64,000 bases of DNA, taken from the NCBI RefSeq assembly GCF_014764445.1, contig NZ_CP061721.1, forward strand, positions 2,976,001 through 3,040,000, written 5' to 3'. The translations under genes were made by a program, and so were the position numbers. Source of the DNA: Pseudarthrobacter sp. BIM B-2242 (GTDB lineage Bacteria > Actinomycetota > Actinomycetes > Actinomycetales > Micrococcaceae). Numbering within the stretch: the first letter of the stretch is position 1; each line of letters opens with the position of its first letter. The notes beneath the pieces were generated by a model. That model was given only the letters and a program-made list of their open reading frames with translations. It did not search any database and had not been told where the DNA came from. This document shows, one piece after another, positions 25,687 to 35,399 of the stretch.

Positions 25687-26514
25687 CTACGGGATCGGGA
25701 CAGGCGTGACGCCGAGCGGCACCAGGTGCTCCGCCCCGCCGTCGGGAGCTGAGAGAACCCAGATCCCCCGATCGTGGACAGCCACGGAATGCTCCCACTG
25801 GCAGGAGCGCTTGCCGTCGGTGGTCACCACGGTCCAGTCATCCGCCAGGACGGCGGTATCGATGCTGCCGCGGACCAGCATGGGTTCAATGGCCAAGCAT
25901 AGGCCGGCCTTGACCTTGGGGCCGCGGTGACTGGTCCGGTAGTTCAGGACGTCCGGCGCCATGTGCATCTCTGAGCCGATGCCGTGGCCCACGTAGTCCT
26001 CGAGGATGCCCAGCGGCTTGCCCGGAACCGACGAGACGTAGTCGTCGATGGCTGCGCCGACGTCTCCCACGTGGCCGCGCTTGGCCAGCGCCGCGATGCC
26101 GTGCCACATGGCTGCCTGGGTGACATCGGAGAGCCGCTGGTCCTCCGGATCTGCGGTGCCCACGATGACTGTCCGCGCGGAGTCCGAATGCCAGCCGTCA
26201 ACAATCGCGCCGCCATCAATCGAGATGATGTCGCCGTCGTTCAGGACACGGCCGCCGGGGATGCCGTGCACCACTTCCTCGTTCACGGACGTGCAGACGG
26301 TGGCCGGGAATCCGTGGTAGCCAAGGAAGTTGGACTTGGCGCCGGCTTCGTTCAGCACCGCGGCGAAGACGTCGTCCAGGTGCTTGGTGGTGACGCCGGG
26401 CACGGCCGCTGCAACGGCAGCATCCAGTGCACGGCTCAAGACCAGGCCGGCCTCGTGCATGGTGCGCATCTGGGCGTTGGTTTTGTATTCGATACGGGGC
26501 TGGCCGAAGGCCAT
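25687..26514 (-). CDS. map: Methionine aminopeptidase, type I
   Basis: Removes the initiator Met from nascent proteins in the cytosol. Length is 275 residues from the ATG at 26514, which has AGAGGA 8 nt upstream; the frame extends to 26529 without a better start. The dinuclear metal ligands are visible: Asp in DGGAIVDGWHSDSART, His in GHGIGSEMH, and Glu in EPMLV and in EHSVAV. It is downstream of secY-adk, the usual actinobacterial order. Confidence 0.96.
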   Translation of the reverse strand: MAFGQPRIEYKTNAQMRTMHEAGLVLSRALDAAVAAAVPGVTTKHLDDVFAAVLNEAGAKSNFLGYHGFPATVCTSVNEEVVHGIPGGRVLNDGDIISIDGGAIVDGWHSDSARTVIVGTADPEDQRLSDVTQAAMWHGIAALAKRGHVGDVGAAIDDYVSSVPGKPLGILEDYVGHGIGSEMHMAPDVLNYRTSHRGPKVKAGLCLAIEPMLVRGSIDTAVLADDWTVVTTDGKRSCQWEHSVAVHDRGIWVLSAPDGGAEHLVPLGVTPVPIP

Positions 26515-26585
26515 GGTGTGTCCTCTCAATGGCTGAGGCTCCTCCCGGGGTGCCGGGAGGAGCCTCGAAATACTGTTTGCCTGAC

Positions 26586-27164
26586 TCAGGCGGCCTGTGC
26601 TGCCTTGATGGCAGACATCACGCGGTCGGTGACCTCGTCGATGCCGCCGATGCCGTCAACCTGGGTAAGGATGCCGCGTTCGGCATACTTGGCCACAACG
26701 GCCTCGGTCTGCTCGTGGTACAGGTCAAGGCGGTGGCGGATTACGGCTTCGTTGTCGTCGCTCCGGCCGGTTTCCTTGGCGCGGCCAAGCAGGCGGGCAA
26801 CGAGTTCCTCGTCGTCGGCCGTGAGCTGCAGGACGACGTCGAGCTTTTCTTCGCTGTTCGCGAGGATCCCGTCGAGGTAGTCAACCTGCGCGGTGGTGCG
26901 CGGGTAGCCGTCCAGGAGGAAGCCGTTTTCGACGTCGTCCTTGCTGAGGCGGTCGCGGACCATTTTGTTGGTCACGCTGTCCGGAACGAAGTCCCCTGCG
27001 TCCATGTACTTCTTGGCTTCGATGCCAAGGGGCGTTTCGCCCTTTACATTCGCGCGGAAGATATCACCGGTGGAGATCGCCACGACACCGAGGCGCTCGG
27101 AAATACGTTCTGCCTGGGTTCCTTTACCGGAACCGGGCGGTCCAATAATCAACATTTTCGTCAT
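26586..27164 (-). CDS. adk: Adenylate kinase, short form
   Basis: Interconverts ATP+AMP and 2 ADP. 192 residues, lacking the zinc-binding LID insertion of longer forms. P-loop GPPGSGKGTQAE at the N-terminus, GFLLDGYPRTTAQ and the short LID (GRAKETGRSDDNEAVIRHRL) are clear. It overlaps the secY stop by 4 nt, so it is translated as part of the secY-adk-map unit. Confidence 0.97.
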   Translation of the reverse strand: MTKMLIIGPPGSGKGTQAERISERLGVVAISTGDIFRANVKGETPLGIEAKKYMDAGDFVPDSVTNKMVRDRLSKDDVENGFLLDGYPRTTAQVDYLDGILANSEEKLDVVLQLTADDEELVARLLGRAKETGRSDDNEAVIRHRLDLYHEQTEAVVAKYAERGILTQVDGIGGIDEVTDRVMSAIKAAQAA

Positions 27165-28471
27165 CGCAAAAGCCCTTCGTAGTGACGTTGCTGTAGTTGC
27201 GCATCTATTTGCTTGACGGTTTCAAGGCCAACGCCCACCATGATCAGGATCGAGGTGCCACCGAACGGGAAGTTCTGGTTCGCGTTGATCAGTACCAGTG
27301 CAACCAATGGAATCAGCGCCACGAAGCCCAGGTACAGGGCGCCGGGCAGCGTGATCCGGGAGAGCACGTACTGCAGGTAGTCCGCGGTCGGTTTACCGGC
27401 ACGGATACCCGGAATGAAACCGCCGTACTTCTTCATATTGTCGGAGACCTCTTCTGGGTTGAAGGTGATCGCGACGTAGAAGTATGTGAAAAACACGATC
27501 ATGGCGAAGTACAGCGCCATATAGATCGGGTGGTCGCCACGGGTCAGGTTGTTGTTGATCCACTCAACCCACGGCTGAAGCTGTTCACCGGCTTTGGGCT
27601 GGTTGAACTGCGAGATAAGTCCCGGCAGGTAAAGCATGGAGGAAGCGAAGATCACGGGGATCACGCCGGCCATGTTCACCTTGATGGGAATGTAGGTGCT
27701 GGTGCCGCCTACCGTGCGGCGTCCGATCATGCGCTTGGCATACTGCACCGGAACGCGGCGCTGGGACTGCTCCACGAACACAACCAGGGCAACGGTCACA
27801 AGGCCGATGGCCAGGACCATAAAGAACGTGCCCGGACCCTGCGAGCTCCAGATGGCGCCCAGGGAAGTGGGGAAGGTCGCCGCGATGGAGGTGAAGATAA
27901 GCAGCGACATGCCGTTGCCCACACCCTTCTCGGTGACGAGCTCGCCCATCCACATGATGAGTCCGGTGCCGGCGGTGAGGGTGATGATCAGCAGGATTGT
28001 GGTGATAATGCTGTTATCCGGGATGATCGGCAGTGCACAGCCTGGCAGCAGCTGGCCTGAACGGGCCAGCGACACCAGCGTCGTAGCGTTCAGCAGGCCC
28101 AGTGCGATGGTGAGGTACCGCGTGTACTGCGTGAGCTTGGACTGCCCGGAGGCGCCCTCTTCGTACAGCTGCTGGAACCGGGGAATAACCACCCGGAGCA
28201 GCTGCACGATGATGCTGGCCGTAATATACGGCATGATGCCCAGGGCGAAGATGGACACCTGAAGCAAGGCACCGCCGCTGAACAGGTTGACGAGCTGGTA
28301 GAGCCCGCCTGCTGTCTGACCGTTCTGCAAGCATTGCTGGACATTCTGGTAGTTCACACCAGGCGAGGGAATGAAGGCACCCAAGCGGAAGATTGTGATG
28401 ATTCCCAGCGTGAACAACAACTTGCGTCGCAGATCAGGCGTGCGAAAGGCCCGGCCAAATGCGCTAAGCAA
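27161..28471 (-). CDS. secY: Protein translocase subunit SecY
   Basis: 436-residue channel subunit of the Sec translocon with ten membrane helices. Signatures include FRLGAFIPSPGV, GASGQSKLTQYTRYLTIALGL, MGELVTEKGVGNGMSLLIF and the C-terminal GTSILIMVGVGLETVKQIDAQL. The start is TTG with AGGAGG about 5 nt upstream, a strong ribosome site. A terminator separates it from rplO, so secY-adk-map has its own promoter. Confidence 0.97.
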   Translation of the reverse strand: MLSAFGRAFRTPDLRRKLLFTLGIITIFRLGAFIPSPGVNYQNVQQCLQNGQTAGGLYQLVNLFSGGALLQVSIFALGIMPYITASIIVQLLRVVIPRFQQLYEEGASGQSKLTQYTRYLTIALGLLNATTLVSLARSGQLLPGCALPIIPDNSIITTILLIITLTAGTGLIMWMGELVTEKGVGNGMSLLIFTSIAATFPTSLGAIWSSQGPGTFFMVLAIGLVTVALVVFVEQSQRRVPVQYAKRMIGRRTVGGTSTYIPIKVNMAGVIPVIFASSMLYLPGLISQFNQPKAGEQLQPWVEWINNNLTRGDHPIYMALYFAMIVFFTYFYVAITFNPEEVSDNMKKYGGFIPGIRAGKPTADYLQYVLSRITLPGALYLGFVALIPLVALVLINANQNFPFGGTSILIMVGVGLETVKQIDAQLQQRHYEGLLR

Positions 28472-28487
28472 GCGTCCTCCTGTGTTG

Positions 28488-28515
28488 TTAATAAGCGTGG
28501 TGTGATGGGGGTCAA
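28488..28515 (-). promoter_or_regulatory. Candidate promoter of secY-adk-map
   Basis: TTGACC (28510-28515), a 16-nt spacer and TATTAA (28488-28493) on the minus strand. The implied transcript start falls just before the ribosome site, giving a very short leader, so the call is weak. Confidence 0.3.
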
Positions 28516-28619
28516 TAATCCCAACAACCGAGTCTAACGGGTGGATTGGCCATGCGAATAATCCGCAAGGTCAACCGCGCGACGGGCGGCAGGAAATTTT
28601 CGGCAGGCGGATATGAAGA

Positions 28620-28663
28620 AACTCCCGGCGTGCAGGGCCCTGGGGTCCTGCACACCGGGAGTT
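28620..28663 (-). terminator. Terminator after rplO
   Basis: 17-bp stem with one G-U type mismatch: 28620-28636 with 28647-28663, GC-rich, followed on the minus strand by TTTCTTCAT. It separates the spc ribosomal genes from secY. Confidence 0.82.
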
Positions 28664-28689
28664 CACAACGGGCTTATGCCCACCGTCTA

Positions 28690-29184
28690 CTAGAGAGCGG
28701 TGGTGCTTCCGCCTGCTGCAGCAATCTTCTCTGCGGCGCTGGCCGAGAATGCGTGGGCCGTGACGTCAACCTTGACGGTGATGTCGCCGGTGCCCAGCAC
28801 CTTAACGGGCTGGTTCTTGCGAACGGCACCCTTTTCGACCAGGTTCTCCACGGTGACTGCGCCACCTTCCGGGAACAGCTCGTTGAGCTTGTCCAGGTTT
28901 ACAACCTGGAACTCAACCCGGAACGGGTTCTTGAAGCCGCGCAGCTTCGGCAGGCGCATGTGCAGCGGCAACTGGCCGCCGGCAAAGCCAGCCTTGATCT
29001 GGTAGCGGGCCTTCGTACCCTTGGTACCGCGACCGGCGGTCTTACCCTTGGAACCTTCACCACGACCCACACGGGTCTTGGCGGTCTTGGCACCCGGGGC
29101 GGGACGCAGGTGGTGGACCTTCAGAGCGTTCTGCTTCTCAGCAGCCGCGCCCTGTGCCTTCTCAGCAGTGTTCTTCTCTGCCAT
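28690..29184 (-). CDS. rplO: 50S ribosomal protein L15
   Basis: 164 residues, starting with an Ala/Glu/Lys-rich 20-residue extension. The conserved [35 protein letters not shown] and the [18 protein letters not shown] region follow. L15 bridges 23S rRNA domains in the large subunit. It is directly adjacent to rpmD and is the last gene before the terminator. Confidence 0.97.
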   Translation of the reverse strand: MAEKNTAEKAQGAAAEKQNALKVHHLRPAPGAKTAKTRVGRGEGSKGKTAGRGTKGTKARYQIKAGFAGGQLPLHMRLPKLRGFKNPFRVEFQVVNLDKLNELFPEGGAVTVENLVEKGAVRKNQPVKVLGTGDITVKVDVTAHAFSASAAEKIAAAGGSTTAL

Positions 29185-29391
29185 TTACTTCGCCTCCTCT
29201 ACCTGTACCAGGTGCGGAACCGTGTTGAGCATTCCAACGGTCACGGCGTCGGCGGTGCGGACAACGGTGTGTCCGATCCGCTTCAGGCCGAGGGACCGCA
29301 GGGTGTCGCGCTGGTTCTGCTTGCCGCCAATGACGGACTTGATCTGAGTGATCTCCAACTGAGCGTCGGAGGGAATCAGGTTCTTAGCCAT
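29185..29391 (-). CDS. rpmD: 50S ribosomal protein L30
   Basis: 68 residues: the family core is [20 protein letters not shown] followed by [34 protein letters not shown]. Normal length. It sits between rpsE (3 nt gap) and rplO (no gap). Confidence 0.97.
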   Translation of the reverse strand: MAKNLIPSDAQLEITQIKSVIGGKQNQRDTLRSLGLKRIGHTVVRTADAVTVGMLNTVPHLVQVEEAK

Positions 29392-29394
29392 GAC

Positions 29395-30126
29395 TTAGAC
29401 ACCCGCCTTCTGGTTCAGGATTGCCTTCACCATTGCCGGCGGAGCAACCTCGTCGAGGGGCAGGCCGCGGCGTGCTGCCACTGCTGCCGGCTCTTCGAGG
29501 CGCTTCAGTGCATCAACGGTCGCGTGAACGATGTTGATGGCGTTCGAGGAACCGAGCGACTTGGAGAGGATGTCGTGGATGCCCACGCACTCCAGTACTG
29601 CACGGACCGGGCCACCGGCGATAACACCGGTACCGGCGGAAGCCGGACGCAGCATTACGACGCCTGCGGCAGCCTCACCCTGAACGCGGTGCGGGATGGT
29701 GTTGCCAATGCGGGGAACGCGGAAGAAGGACTTCTTAGCCTCTTCAACGCCCTTCGCGATTGCGGCGGGAACTTCCTTAGCCTTGCCGTAGCCAACGCCG
29801 ACCATGCCGTTACCGTCGCCAACGACGACCAGAGCGGTGAAGCTGAAGCGACGACCACCCTTGACCACCTTGGAAACGCGGTTGATGGTGACAACGCGCT
29901 CGATGAACTGGCTCTTTTCAGCTTCACGGCCGCCGTCGCGGCCGCCACGGCCACCACGGTCGCCGCGGCCCTGGCCACGGTCTCCACGCTCGCCACGACG
30001 AGCGCCACCACGGCGGTCATCGGCAGCGGCTGCGGGAGCAGTGGTCTCAGTGGCCGGAGCAGCTACGGCTTCAGTCGCCTTCTGATCTGCAGACACAGTG
30101 TCCTTTTCGTTGTTTGCTTCCGTCAC
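29395..30126 (-). CDS. rpsE: 30S ribosomal protein S5 with RGG-rich N-terminal extension
   Basis: 243 residues versus 166 in E. coli. The S5 core begins near residue 73 ([23 protein letters not shown]) and includes [12 protein letters not shown] and the C-terminal [15 protein letters not shown]5 helps decoding fidelity and mRNA entry. The first 72 residues are an Ala/Thr-rich acidic stretch followed by repeated Arg-Gly/Arg-Gly-Gly/Asp units ([14 protein letters not shown] and similar), an RNA-binding-type low-complexity segment. It overlaps rplR by 4 nt. Confidence 0.97.
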   Translation of the reverse strand: MTEANNEKDTVSADQKATEAVAAPATETTAPAAAADDRRGGARRGERGDRGQGRGDRGGRGGRDGGREAEKSQFIERVVTINRVSKVVKGGRRFSFTALVVVGDGNGMVGVGYGKAKEVPAAIAKGVEEAKKSFFRVPRIGNTIPHRVQGEAAAGVVMLRPASAGTGVIAGGPVRAVLECVGIHDILSKSLGSSNAINIVHATVDALKRLEEPAAVAARRGLPLDEVAPPAMVKAILNQKAGV

Positions 30127-30506
30127 AGTGACAGCCCACCTTCACGTGCGCCGTCAGCGACAGCGGCAATCCGGCCGTGGTACTTGTTACCACCGCGGTC
30201 GAAGACAACTGCTTCGATACCGGCAGCCTTCGCGCGCTCGGCAACGAGCTCGCCAACGCGCTTGGCCTTGGCGGTCTTGTCGCCTTCGAATGCACGAAGA
30301 TCGGCTTCCAGTGTGGAGGCGCTTGCCACGGTCAGGCCCTTGGTGTCATCGACAACCTGGACGAATACGTGGCGTGCGGAACGGTTGACGACCAGACGAG
30401 GACGTACAGCCGTACCGGAGATGCGCTTACGGATACGAAGCTGGCGGCGGCTGCGCGAAGCAGACTTGCTCTTGTTCGTACGCTTCTTGTTAATTGAGAT
30501 GGCCAT
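30123..30506 (-). CDS. rplR: 50S ribosomal protein L18
   Basis: 127 residues. It binds 5S r[38 protein letters not shown] and the C-terminal [26 protein letters not shown] are conserved. It is 2 nt after rplF and overlaps rpsE by 4 nt. Confidence 0.97.
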   Translation of the reverse strand: MAISINKKRTNKSKSASRSRRQLRIRKRISGTAVRPRLVVNRSARHVFVQVVDDTKGLTVASASTLEADLRAFEGDKTAKAKRVGELVAERAKAAGIEAVVFDRGGNKYHGRIAAVADGAREGGLSL

Positions 30507-30508
30507 GG

Positions 30509-31045
30509 TTACTTACCAGCCTTTCCGACCTTGCGGCGGATGACTTCGCCTGCGTAGCGAATGCCCTTGCCCTTATAGGGGTCCGGCTTCCGCAGCTTGC
30601 GAATGTTGGCAGCAACCTCGCCGACCTGCTGCTTGTTGATACCTGAAACAGAGAGCTTGGTCGGGGTCTCAACTGCAAAGGTGATGCCGTCCGGTGCGGA
30701 GACATTTACCGGGTGGCTGTAGCCGAGAGCGAACTCAAGGTCAGATCCCTTGGCCTGAACGCGGTAACCAGTACCAACGATTTCAAGCTTCTTCTCGTAG
30801 CCCTTGGTAACGCCCTCGATCATGTTGGAGATCAGGGTGCGGGTCAGGCCGTGGAGTGAACGGGAGGCGCGCTCGTCGTTCGGGCGGGCGACAGTCAGGG
30901 TGTCTGCTTCCAGGGAAACCTCGATCGGGCTGGCCACAGTGTGGTTCAGCTCGCCTTTGGAACCCTTGACGCTGACGACAGAGCCGTCAACCTTGACCTC
31001 AACGCCGGCGGGAACGGTGATGGGGAGACGTCCAATACGTGACAT
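30509..31045 (-). CDS. rplF: 50S ribosomal protein L6
   Basis: 178 residues with the two L6 repeats. [17 protein letters not shown] at the start, GYSHPVN and the C-terminal [24 protein letters not shown] motif are intact. It sits near the sarcin-ricin loop and factor-binding site. Confidence 0.98.
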   Translation of the reverse strand: MSRIGRLPITVPAGVEVKVDGSVVSVKGSKGELNHTVASPIEVSLEADTLTVARPNDERASRSLHGLTRTLISNMIEGVTKGYEKKLEIVGTGYRVQAKGSDLEFALGYSHPVNVSAPDGITFAVETPTKLSVSGINKQQVGEVAANIRKLRKPDPYKGKGIRYAGEVIRRKVGKAGK

Positions 31046-31063
31046 TATTCTCTTCCTTTCCCG

Positions 31064-31462
31064 TTACCAGACGTAGGCGAGGACTTCGCCGCCCACGCCC
31101 TTCTTGCCGGCTTGCTTATCAGTCAAGAGGCCGGAAGAGGTGGACAGGATTGCGACACCCAGGCAACCGAGCACGTGCGGGAGGTTGGTGGACTTTGCGT
31201 AAACACGCAGGCCCGGCTTGGAAATACGACGAACACCAGCGATTGAACGCTCGCGGTTCGGTCCGAACTTGAGCTCGAGGGTCAGCTTCTTGCCAACCTC
31301 AGCGTCTTCTTCTTTCCAGGAGGCGATGTAACCTTCGGCCTTCAGGATGTCGGCAACGCGTGCCTTGAGCTTGCTGTACGGCATGGACACGGAATCGTGG
31401 TATGCCGAGTTTGCATTGCGCAGACGCGTAAGCATGTCTGCGACAGGATCTGTCATTGTCAT
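31064..31462 (-). CDS. rpsH: 30S ribosomal protein S8
   Basis: 132 residues from the ATG at 31462 ([18 protein letters not shown]); the frame extends further upstream but without family similarity. [21 protein letters not shown] and the C-terminal [26 protein letters not shown] are conserved. It binds 16S rRNA helix 21. No rpsN gene lies between rplE and rpsH in this window. Confidence 0.97.
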   Translation of the reverse strand: MTMTDPVADMLTRLRNANSAYHDSVSMPYSKLKARVADILKAEGYIASWKEEDAEVGKKLTLELKFGPNRERSIAGVRRISKPGLRVYAKSTNLPHVLGCLGVAILSTSSGLLTDKQAGKKGVGGEVLAYVW

Positions 31463-31539
31463 TGTGGGCTCTTGCCCTTCCTCATAACGGTTTCCTCGCT
31501 GCGGCAAAGCCTCAGCGAAGGACCTGTTACGTAGCTAGA

Positions 31540-32121
31540 TTAGTCTTCGGCCTTGAACGGGAAACCAAGCGCCTTCAGCAGCGCACGGCCTTCGTCATCG
31601 GTCTTGGCAGTGGTAACAACCGTGATGTCCATGCCGCGGGTGCGGTCGATGGAATCCTGGTCGATTTCGTGGAACATAACCTGTTCGGTCAGACCGAAGG
31701 TGTAGTTGCCATTGCCATCGAACTGCTTGCCGCTGAGGCCGCGGAAGTCGCGGATACGGGGCAGAGCCAGCGTGACCAGACGATCCAGGAATTCCCACAT
31801 GCGGTCTCCACGCAGAGTTGCGTGTGCGCCGATGGGCATGCCTTCGCGCAGCTTGAACTGTGCGATCGACTTGCGGGCCTTGGTTACCTGCGGCTTCTGG
31901 CCGGTGATCAGGGTCAGATCGCGGACAGCGCCGTCGATCAGCTTGGAGTCCTTGGCGGCATCTCCAACACCCATGTTCACAACGACCTTCACCAGGCGGG
32001 GAACCTGATTGACGTTGTTGTAGCTGAATTCCTCAATGAGCGTGCTCTTGATGGAATCGGCGTACTTGGTCTTCAGACGAGGAACGATCTTCGTTGCCGG
32101 AGTCTCGAGAGTCTCAGTCAT
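31540..32121 (-). CDS. rplE: 50S ribosomal protein L5
   Basis: 193 residues. [56 protein letters not shown] and the P-site-facing loop are conserved. It binds 5S rRNA. Its start overlaps the last base of rplX. Confidence 0.98.
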   Translation of the reverse strand: MTETLETPATKIVPRLKTKYADSIKSTLIEEFSYNNVNQVPRLVKVVVNMGVGDAAKDSKLIDGAVRDLTLITGQKPQVTKARKSIAQFKLREGMPIGAHATLRGDRMWEFLDRLVTLALPRIRDFRGLSGKQFDGNGNYTFGLTEQVMFHEIDQDSIDRTRGMDITVVTTAKTDDEGRALLKALGFPFKAED

Positions 32122-32480
32122 TAGATGTCCTTCCCGGAGCTCTTGGCCACGCGGACACGCACTTCGCGCTTCACGCCATCGCGCTCAACGGTCTCGGTGC
32201 GGAAACCGACGCGGGTGGGCTTCTTGGTGGACGGGTCAACCAGAGCCACGTTGGAGATGTGGATCGAAGCTTCGACGACCTCGATGCCACCGGTCTTGGT
32301 GCCGCGCTGCGACTGACCGACCTTGGTGTGCTTGGTTACGCGGTTAATGCCTTCAACCAACACGCGGTTGGTCTCCGGGAATACGCGCAGAACCTTGCCC
32401 TGCTTACCCTTGTCGCCGCCGCGCTCAGCCTTGGCGCCAGTGATGACCTGAACGAGGTCACCCTTTTTGATCTTAGCCAT
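32121..32480 (-). CDS. rplX: 50S ribosomal protein L24
   Basis: 119 residues. The KOW motif [29 protein letters not shown] is at the N-terminus, followed by [22 protein letters not shown]. An early assembly protein near the exit tunnel. It is 3 nt after rplN. Confidence 0.98.
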   Translation of the reverse strand: MAKIKKGDLVQVITGAKAERGGDKGKQGKVLRVFPETNRVLVEGINRVTKHTKVGQSQRGTKTGGIEVVEASIHISNVALVDPSTKKPTRVGFRTETVERDGVKREVRVRVAKSSGKDI

Positions 32481-32483
32481 GGA

Positions 32484-32852
32484 CTAGAGCACCTCCGGAG
32501 CCAGAGAAACGATCTTCATGAACTTCTTGTCACGGAGTTCACGACCAACCGGTCCGAAGATACGGGTACCGCGGGGGTCACCGTCAGCCTTCAGGATCAC
32601 AGCTGCGTTCTCGTCAAACTTGATGTAGGAACCATCCGCACGGCGGCGTTCCTTCTTGGTACGGACGATGACTGCCTTAACAACATCGCCCTTCTTTACG
32701 TTGCCGCCCGGAATTGCGTCCTTGACGGTAGCGACGATAACGTCGCCAATGCCTGCGTAGCGACGGCCAGATCCACCGAGAACGCGAATGGTAAGGATTT
32801 CCTTAGCACCCGTGTTGTCGGCGACCTTGAGTCGCGACTCCTGCTGAATCAC
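32484..32852 (-). CDS. rplN: 50S ribosomal protein L14
   Basis: 122 residues. [50 protein letters not shown] and [28 protein letters not shown] are standard. It is the first gene of the second ribosomal block: rpsQ upstream ends with its own terminator, and a promoter-like motif lies at 33097-33111. Confidence 0.98.
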   Translation of the reverse strand: MIQQESRLKVADNTGAKEILTIRVLGGSGRRYAGIGDVIVATVKDAIPGGNVKKGDVVKAVIVRTKKERRRADGSYIKFDENAAVILKADGDPRGTRIFGPVGRELRDKKFMKIVSLAPEVL

Positions 32853-33096
32853 TATTTACTCCTTGCGTCGCGCCGGTTCTCAGACCGAAAATCTTCCTAC
32901 GGAATGAGCCTTGCGGAACGGTTGATCGGGGTGTCTCTTGACCTGCCTGGATTTTGCCAGACCAGGCCTAAACTCCCGTGCCAAAAACATTTGCTTCCCA
33001 GGCGGTTCCGGACAGGTCCGAAGCGCTAGGGGGCACTATGCCGTGGCACGATTGTTTACGAGGTTGATGTCGGCACACGAAAGGCGCCATACAAAC

Positions 33097-33111
33097 TCAA
33101 AATCTTAGCAC
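33097..33111 (-). promoter_or_regulatory. Candidate extended -10 promoter of the rplN operon
   Basis: Minus-strand GTGCTAAGATTTTGA contains a TGC-TAAGAT extended -10. It matches 12 of 15 bases with GTGCTAGAATTTTGG upstream of rpsL (50221-50235). Each lies about 240-250 nt before its first gene. No good -35 is seen. Confidence 0.42.
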
Positions 33112-33257
33112 AGTTTGGCCCAGCTCCCATATCACAGAGCAGCTGTCCCTGCCCATTCGCCGCCGACAGCACACGGGAACCACCGACGACGTCACGCACC
33201 GCACGCTGCTGGCCCGCCCCGGGTGCCGCTCCCCCGAAATCCCGGCCACCCGCCGTC

Positions 33258-33362
33258 GGACGCTCTCTCACTTAATGCGGGTTTTCGGCCGACGCTCTCT
33301 CACTTTCTTGAAGAAAGTGAGAGAGCGTCCAAGGAAATTCCACGTTAAGTGAGAGAGCGTCC
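33258..33362. repeat. Nested palindromic repeat element (four copies of one motif)
   Basis: Outer arms GGACGCTCTCTCACTTAA (33258-33275) and its exact complement (33345-33362) enclose an inner 18-bp perfect hairpin (33291-33308 with 33312-33329, loop TGA). All four arms share GACGCTCTCTCACTT. It could fold as one long cruciform or two hairpins. This looks like a REP/MITE-type dispersed element rather than a terminator. Confidence 0.85.
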
Positions 33363-33453
33363 GGGGTGGAGGGGCGGACGACGGCGGCACCCACGCCACG
33401 TTTTGGCCCGCCGCGTGCCGGGCGGCCCAGTTGCTACTCCCCCGGTTAACGCG

Positions 33454-33489
33454 GGAAACCCCCGCTCCCAAAAGGGAACGGGGGTTTCC
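33454..33489 (-). terminator. Terminator after rpsQ
   Basis: Stem GGAAACCCCCG (33454-33464) with CGGGGGTTTCC (33479-33489) and an inner CTCCC/GGGA pairing, 23 nt after the rpsQ stop. It ends the S10 block. Confidence 0.85.
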
Positions 33490-33511
33490 GTGCAATACCT
33501 GCGGGCAGGTG

Positions 33512-33820
33512 TTACTTGGCCTTTTCGAGGACCTCAACCAGACGCCACCGCTTGGTGGCGGACAGCGGGCGGGTCTCGGCGAGGAGAACGAGGTCGCCGA
33601 TGCCGGCGGTGTTCTCTTCGTCGTGAGCCTTGATCTTCGTGTTGCGGCGGATGACCTTGCCGTACAAAGCGTGCTTTACGCGGTCTTCTACCTGGACAAC
33701 GATGGTCTTTTCCATCTTGTCCGAGACCACGTAGCCACGCTTCGTCTTACGGTAACCGCGTTCGCCAGCCGTAGCTGCTGCGGAAACAGTTTCCGTCACG
33801 TTCTCGTCCTTTTCACTCAC
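33512..33820 (-). CDS. rpsQ: 30S ribosomal protein S17
   Basis: 102 residues. The S17 core [32 protein letters not shown] and [28 protein letters not shown] is complete, after an acidic/Ala N-terminal extension of about 25 residues. It overlaps rpmC by 4 nt and is the last gene before the terminator. Confidence 0.98.
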   Translation of the reverse strand: MSEKDENVTETVSAAATAGERGYRKTKRGYVVSDKMEKTIVVQVEDRVKHALYGKVIRRNTKIKAHDEENTAGIGDLVLLAETRPLSATKRWRLVEVLEKAK

Positions 33821-34146
33821 TTGGCATCCTCCTCGGTCTCAACCGTTTCAGCCTTTTCGGCCTTCTTGGTTGCGGCCTTCTTGGACTTCTTTTCTTCCTT
33901 GGCTTCCACAACCGGTGCGGCAACCTCGGCACGAATGCCCAGCTCGCGCTCACGGAGAACGGTGTAGATGCGTGCGATGTCCTTCTTTACCGCGCGCAGA
34001 CGACCGTGGTTCTCCAGCTGACCGGTGGCGGACTGGAAACGCAGGTTGAACAGCTCTTCCTTAGCCTTACGGAGTTCTTCAACGAGGCGCTCGTTGTCGA
34101 ACGTGTCCAGCTGTGCGGATGCAAGTTCCTTGGATCCTACTGCCAT
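33817..34146 (-). CDS. rpmC: 50S ribosomal protein L29 with C-terminal extension
   Basis: 109 residues versus about 65 usual. The core [56 protein letters not shown] is normal. The remaining 35 or so residues are Glu/Lys/Ala-rich. L29 sits at the tunnel exit, where SRP and trigger factor dock, so the tail would be exposed there. Confidence 0.97.
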   Translation of the reverse strand: MAVGSKELASAQLDTFDNERLVEELRKAKEELFNLRFQSATGQLENHGRLRAVKKDIARIYTVLRERELGIRAEVAAPVVEAKEEKKSKKAATKKAEKAETVETEEDAK

Positions 34147-34148
34147 TT

Positions 34149-34565
34149 CTATTCACCACCTTCGCGACGCAAAATGCGTGCCTTCAACGGGAGCTTGTGG
34201 ATTGCCAGGCGCAGGGCCTCGCGAGCTACCGATTCTTCGACGCCGGAGATCTCAAAGAGAACCCGACCCGGCTTGACGTTAGCGACCCACCACTCCGGTG
34301 AACCCTTACCGGAACCCATGCGGGTTTCGGCCGGCTTCTTCGTGATCGGACGGTCCGGGTAAATGTTGATCCAGACCTTGCCGCCACGCTTGATGTGGCG
34401 GGTCATCGCGATACGGGCAGATTCGATCTGACGGTTGGTGACGTATGCCGGGCTCAGAGCCTGGATGCCGTACTCGCCGAACGAGACCTTGGTGCCGCCC
34501 GTAGCAGTTCCGGAGCGACCCGGGTGGTGCTGCTTACGGTGCTTGACTCGACGTGGGATAAGCAT
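34149..34565 (-). CDS. rplP: 50S ribosomal protein L16
   Basis: 138 residues: [66 protein letters not shown]. It contacts A-site tRNA and is needed for peptidyl-transferase centre maturation. It directly abuts rpsC. Confidence 0.98.
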   Translation of the reverse strand: MLIPRRVKHRKQHHPGRSGTATGGTKVSFGEYGIQALSPAYVTNRQIESARIAMTRHIKRGGKVWINIYPDRPITKKPAETRMGSGKGSPEWWVANVKPGRVLFEISGVEESVAREALRLAIHKLPLKARILRREGGE

Positions 34566-35399
34566 TTAAGCCTGTCCTCCTTCTACTGCAGCGGGTGCAG
34601 CCTCAACTGCCGGAGCGGCGGCAGCCGGAGCTGCCTCTGCTGCCGGACGGTCGGTACGACGGCGGCGGTCACCACGGTCAGCGCCACCCGGGCGGCCCGG
34701 ACGATCGCTGGGGCCGCGGCCACGGGACGGAGCAGCAGCTGCCTGCTGAGCCAGTTCCTTGGAGGTGACGTCACCCTTGTAGATCCAGACCTTCACGCCG
34801 ATGCGGCCGAAGGTGGTCTTGGCCTCGTAGAAGCCGTAGTCGATGTTCGCACGGAGGGTGTGCAGGGGCACACGGCCTTCGCGGTAGAACTCCGAGCGGG
34901 ACATTTCAGCGCCGCCCAGTCGACCGGAGCAAGCGATACGGATGCCCTTGGCACCTGCACGCTGTGCGGACTGCATGGCCTTCTTCATCGCACGGCGGAA
35001 AGCCACGCGGGAAGTCAGCTGCTCAGCAACGCCCTGGGCAACAAGCTGTGCTTCCATCTCGGGGTTCTTGACCTCGAGGATGTTCAGCTGAACCTGCTTG
35101 CCCGTCAGCTTCTCAAGCTCGCCGCGGATGCGGTCTGCTTCAGCGCCGCGGCGGCCGATGACGATGCCGGGACGTGCCGTGTGGATATCCACGCGGACAC
35201 GGTCACGGGTGCGCTCGATTTCAACCTTGGCGATGCCGGCGCGCTCCATGCCCGTGGACATGAGCTGGCGGATACGGATGTCTTCGCGAACGAAGTCCTT
35301 GTACCGCTGGCCGGCCTTGGTGCTGTCAGCAAACCAGTGCGATACGTGATCGGTGGTGATGCCGAGTCGGAACCCGTGCGGGTTAACTTTCTGTCCCAC
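34566..35399 (-). CDS. rpsC: 30S ribosomal protein S3 with Arg/Gly and Ala-rich C-terminal tail
   Basis: 277 residues. The KH domain and C-terminal S3 domain ([50 protein letters not shown]) occupy about 1-215. The last 60 residues are low-complexity: first Arg/Gly/Asp/Pro-rich ([15 protein letters not shown]), then Ala/Pro/Glu-rich. S3 lines the mRNA entry channel. It is adjacent to rplV. Confidence 0.97.
   Translation of the reverse strand: MGQKVNPHGFRLGITTDHVSHWFADSTKAGQRYKDFVREDIRIRQLMSTGMERAGIAKVEIERTRDRVRVDIHTARPGIVIGRRGAEADRIRGELEKLTGKQVQLNILEVKNPEMEAQLVAQGVAEQLTSRVAFRRAMKKAMQSAQRAGAKGIRIACSGRLGGAEMSRSEFYREGRVPLHTLRANIDYGFYEAKTTFGRIGVKVWIYKGDVTSKELAQQAAAAPSRGRGPSDRPGRPGGADRGDRRRRTDRPAAEAAPAAAAPAVEAAPAAVEGGQA

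Larger units (their letters stand above)
32853..33511. other. Intergenic region between rpsQ and rplN
   Basis: 659 bp. Read on the minus strand it holds the rpsQ terminator (33454-33489), a nested palindromic repeat (33258-33362), a candidate extended -10 promoter (33097-33111) and then about 240 nt of leader before rplN. No gene is visible in any frame. Confidence 0.75.

Noticed and set aside
28546..30543. A 665-codon plus-strand open frame opposite rplO-rpmD-rpsE
   Set aside because: Antisense shadow spanning three ribosomal genes and a terminator.
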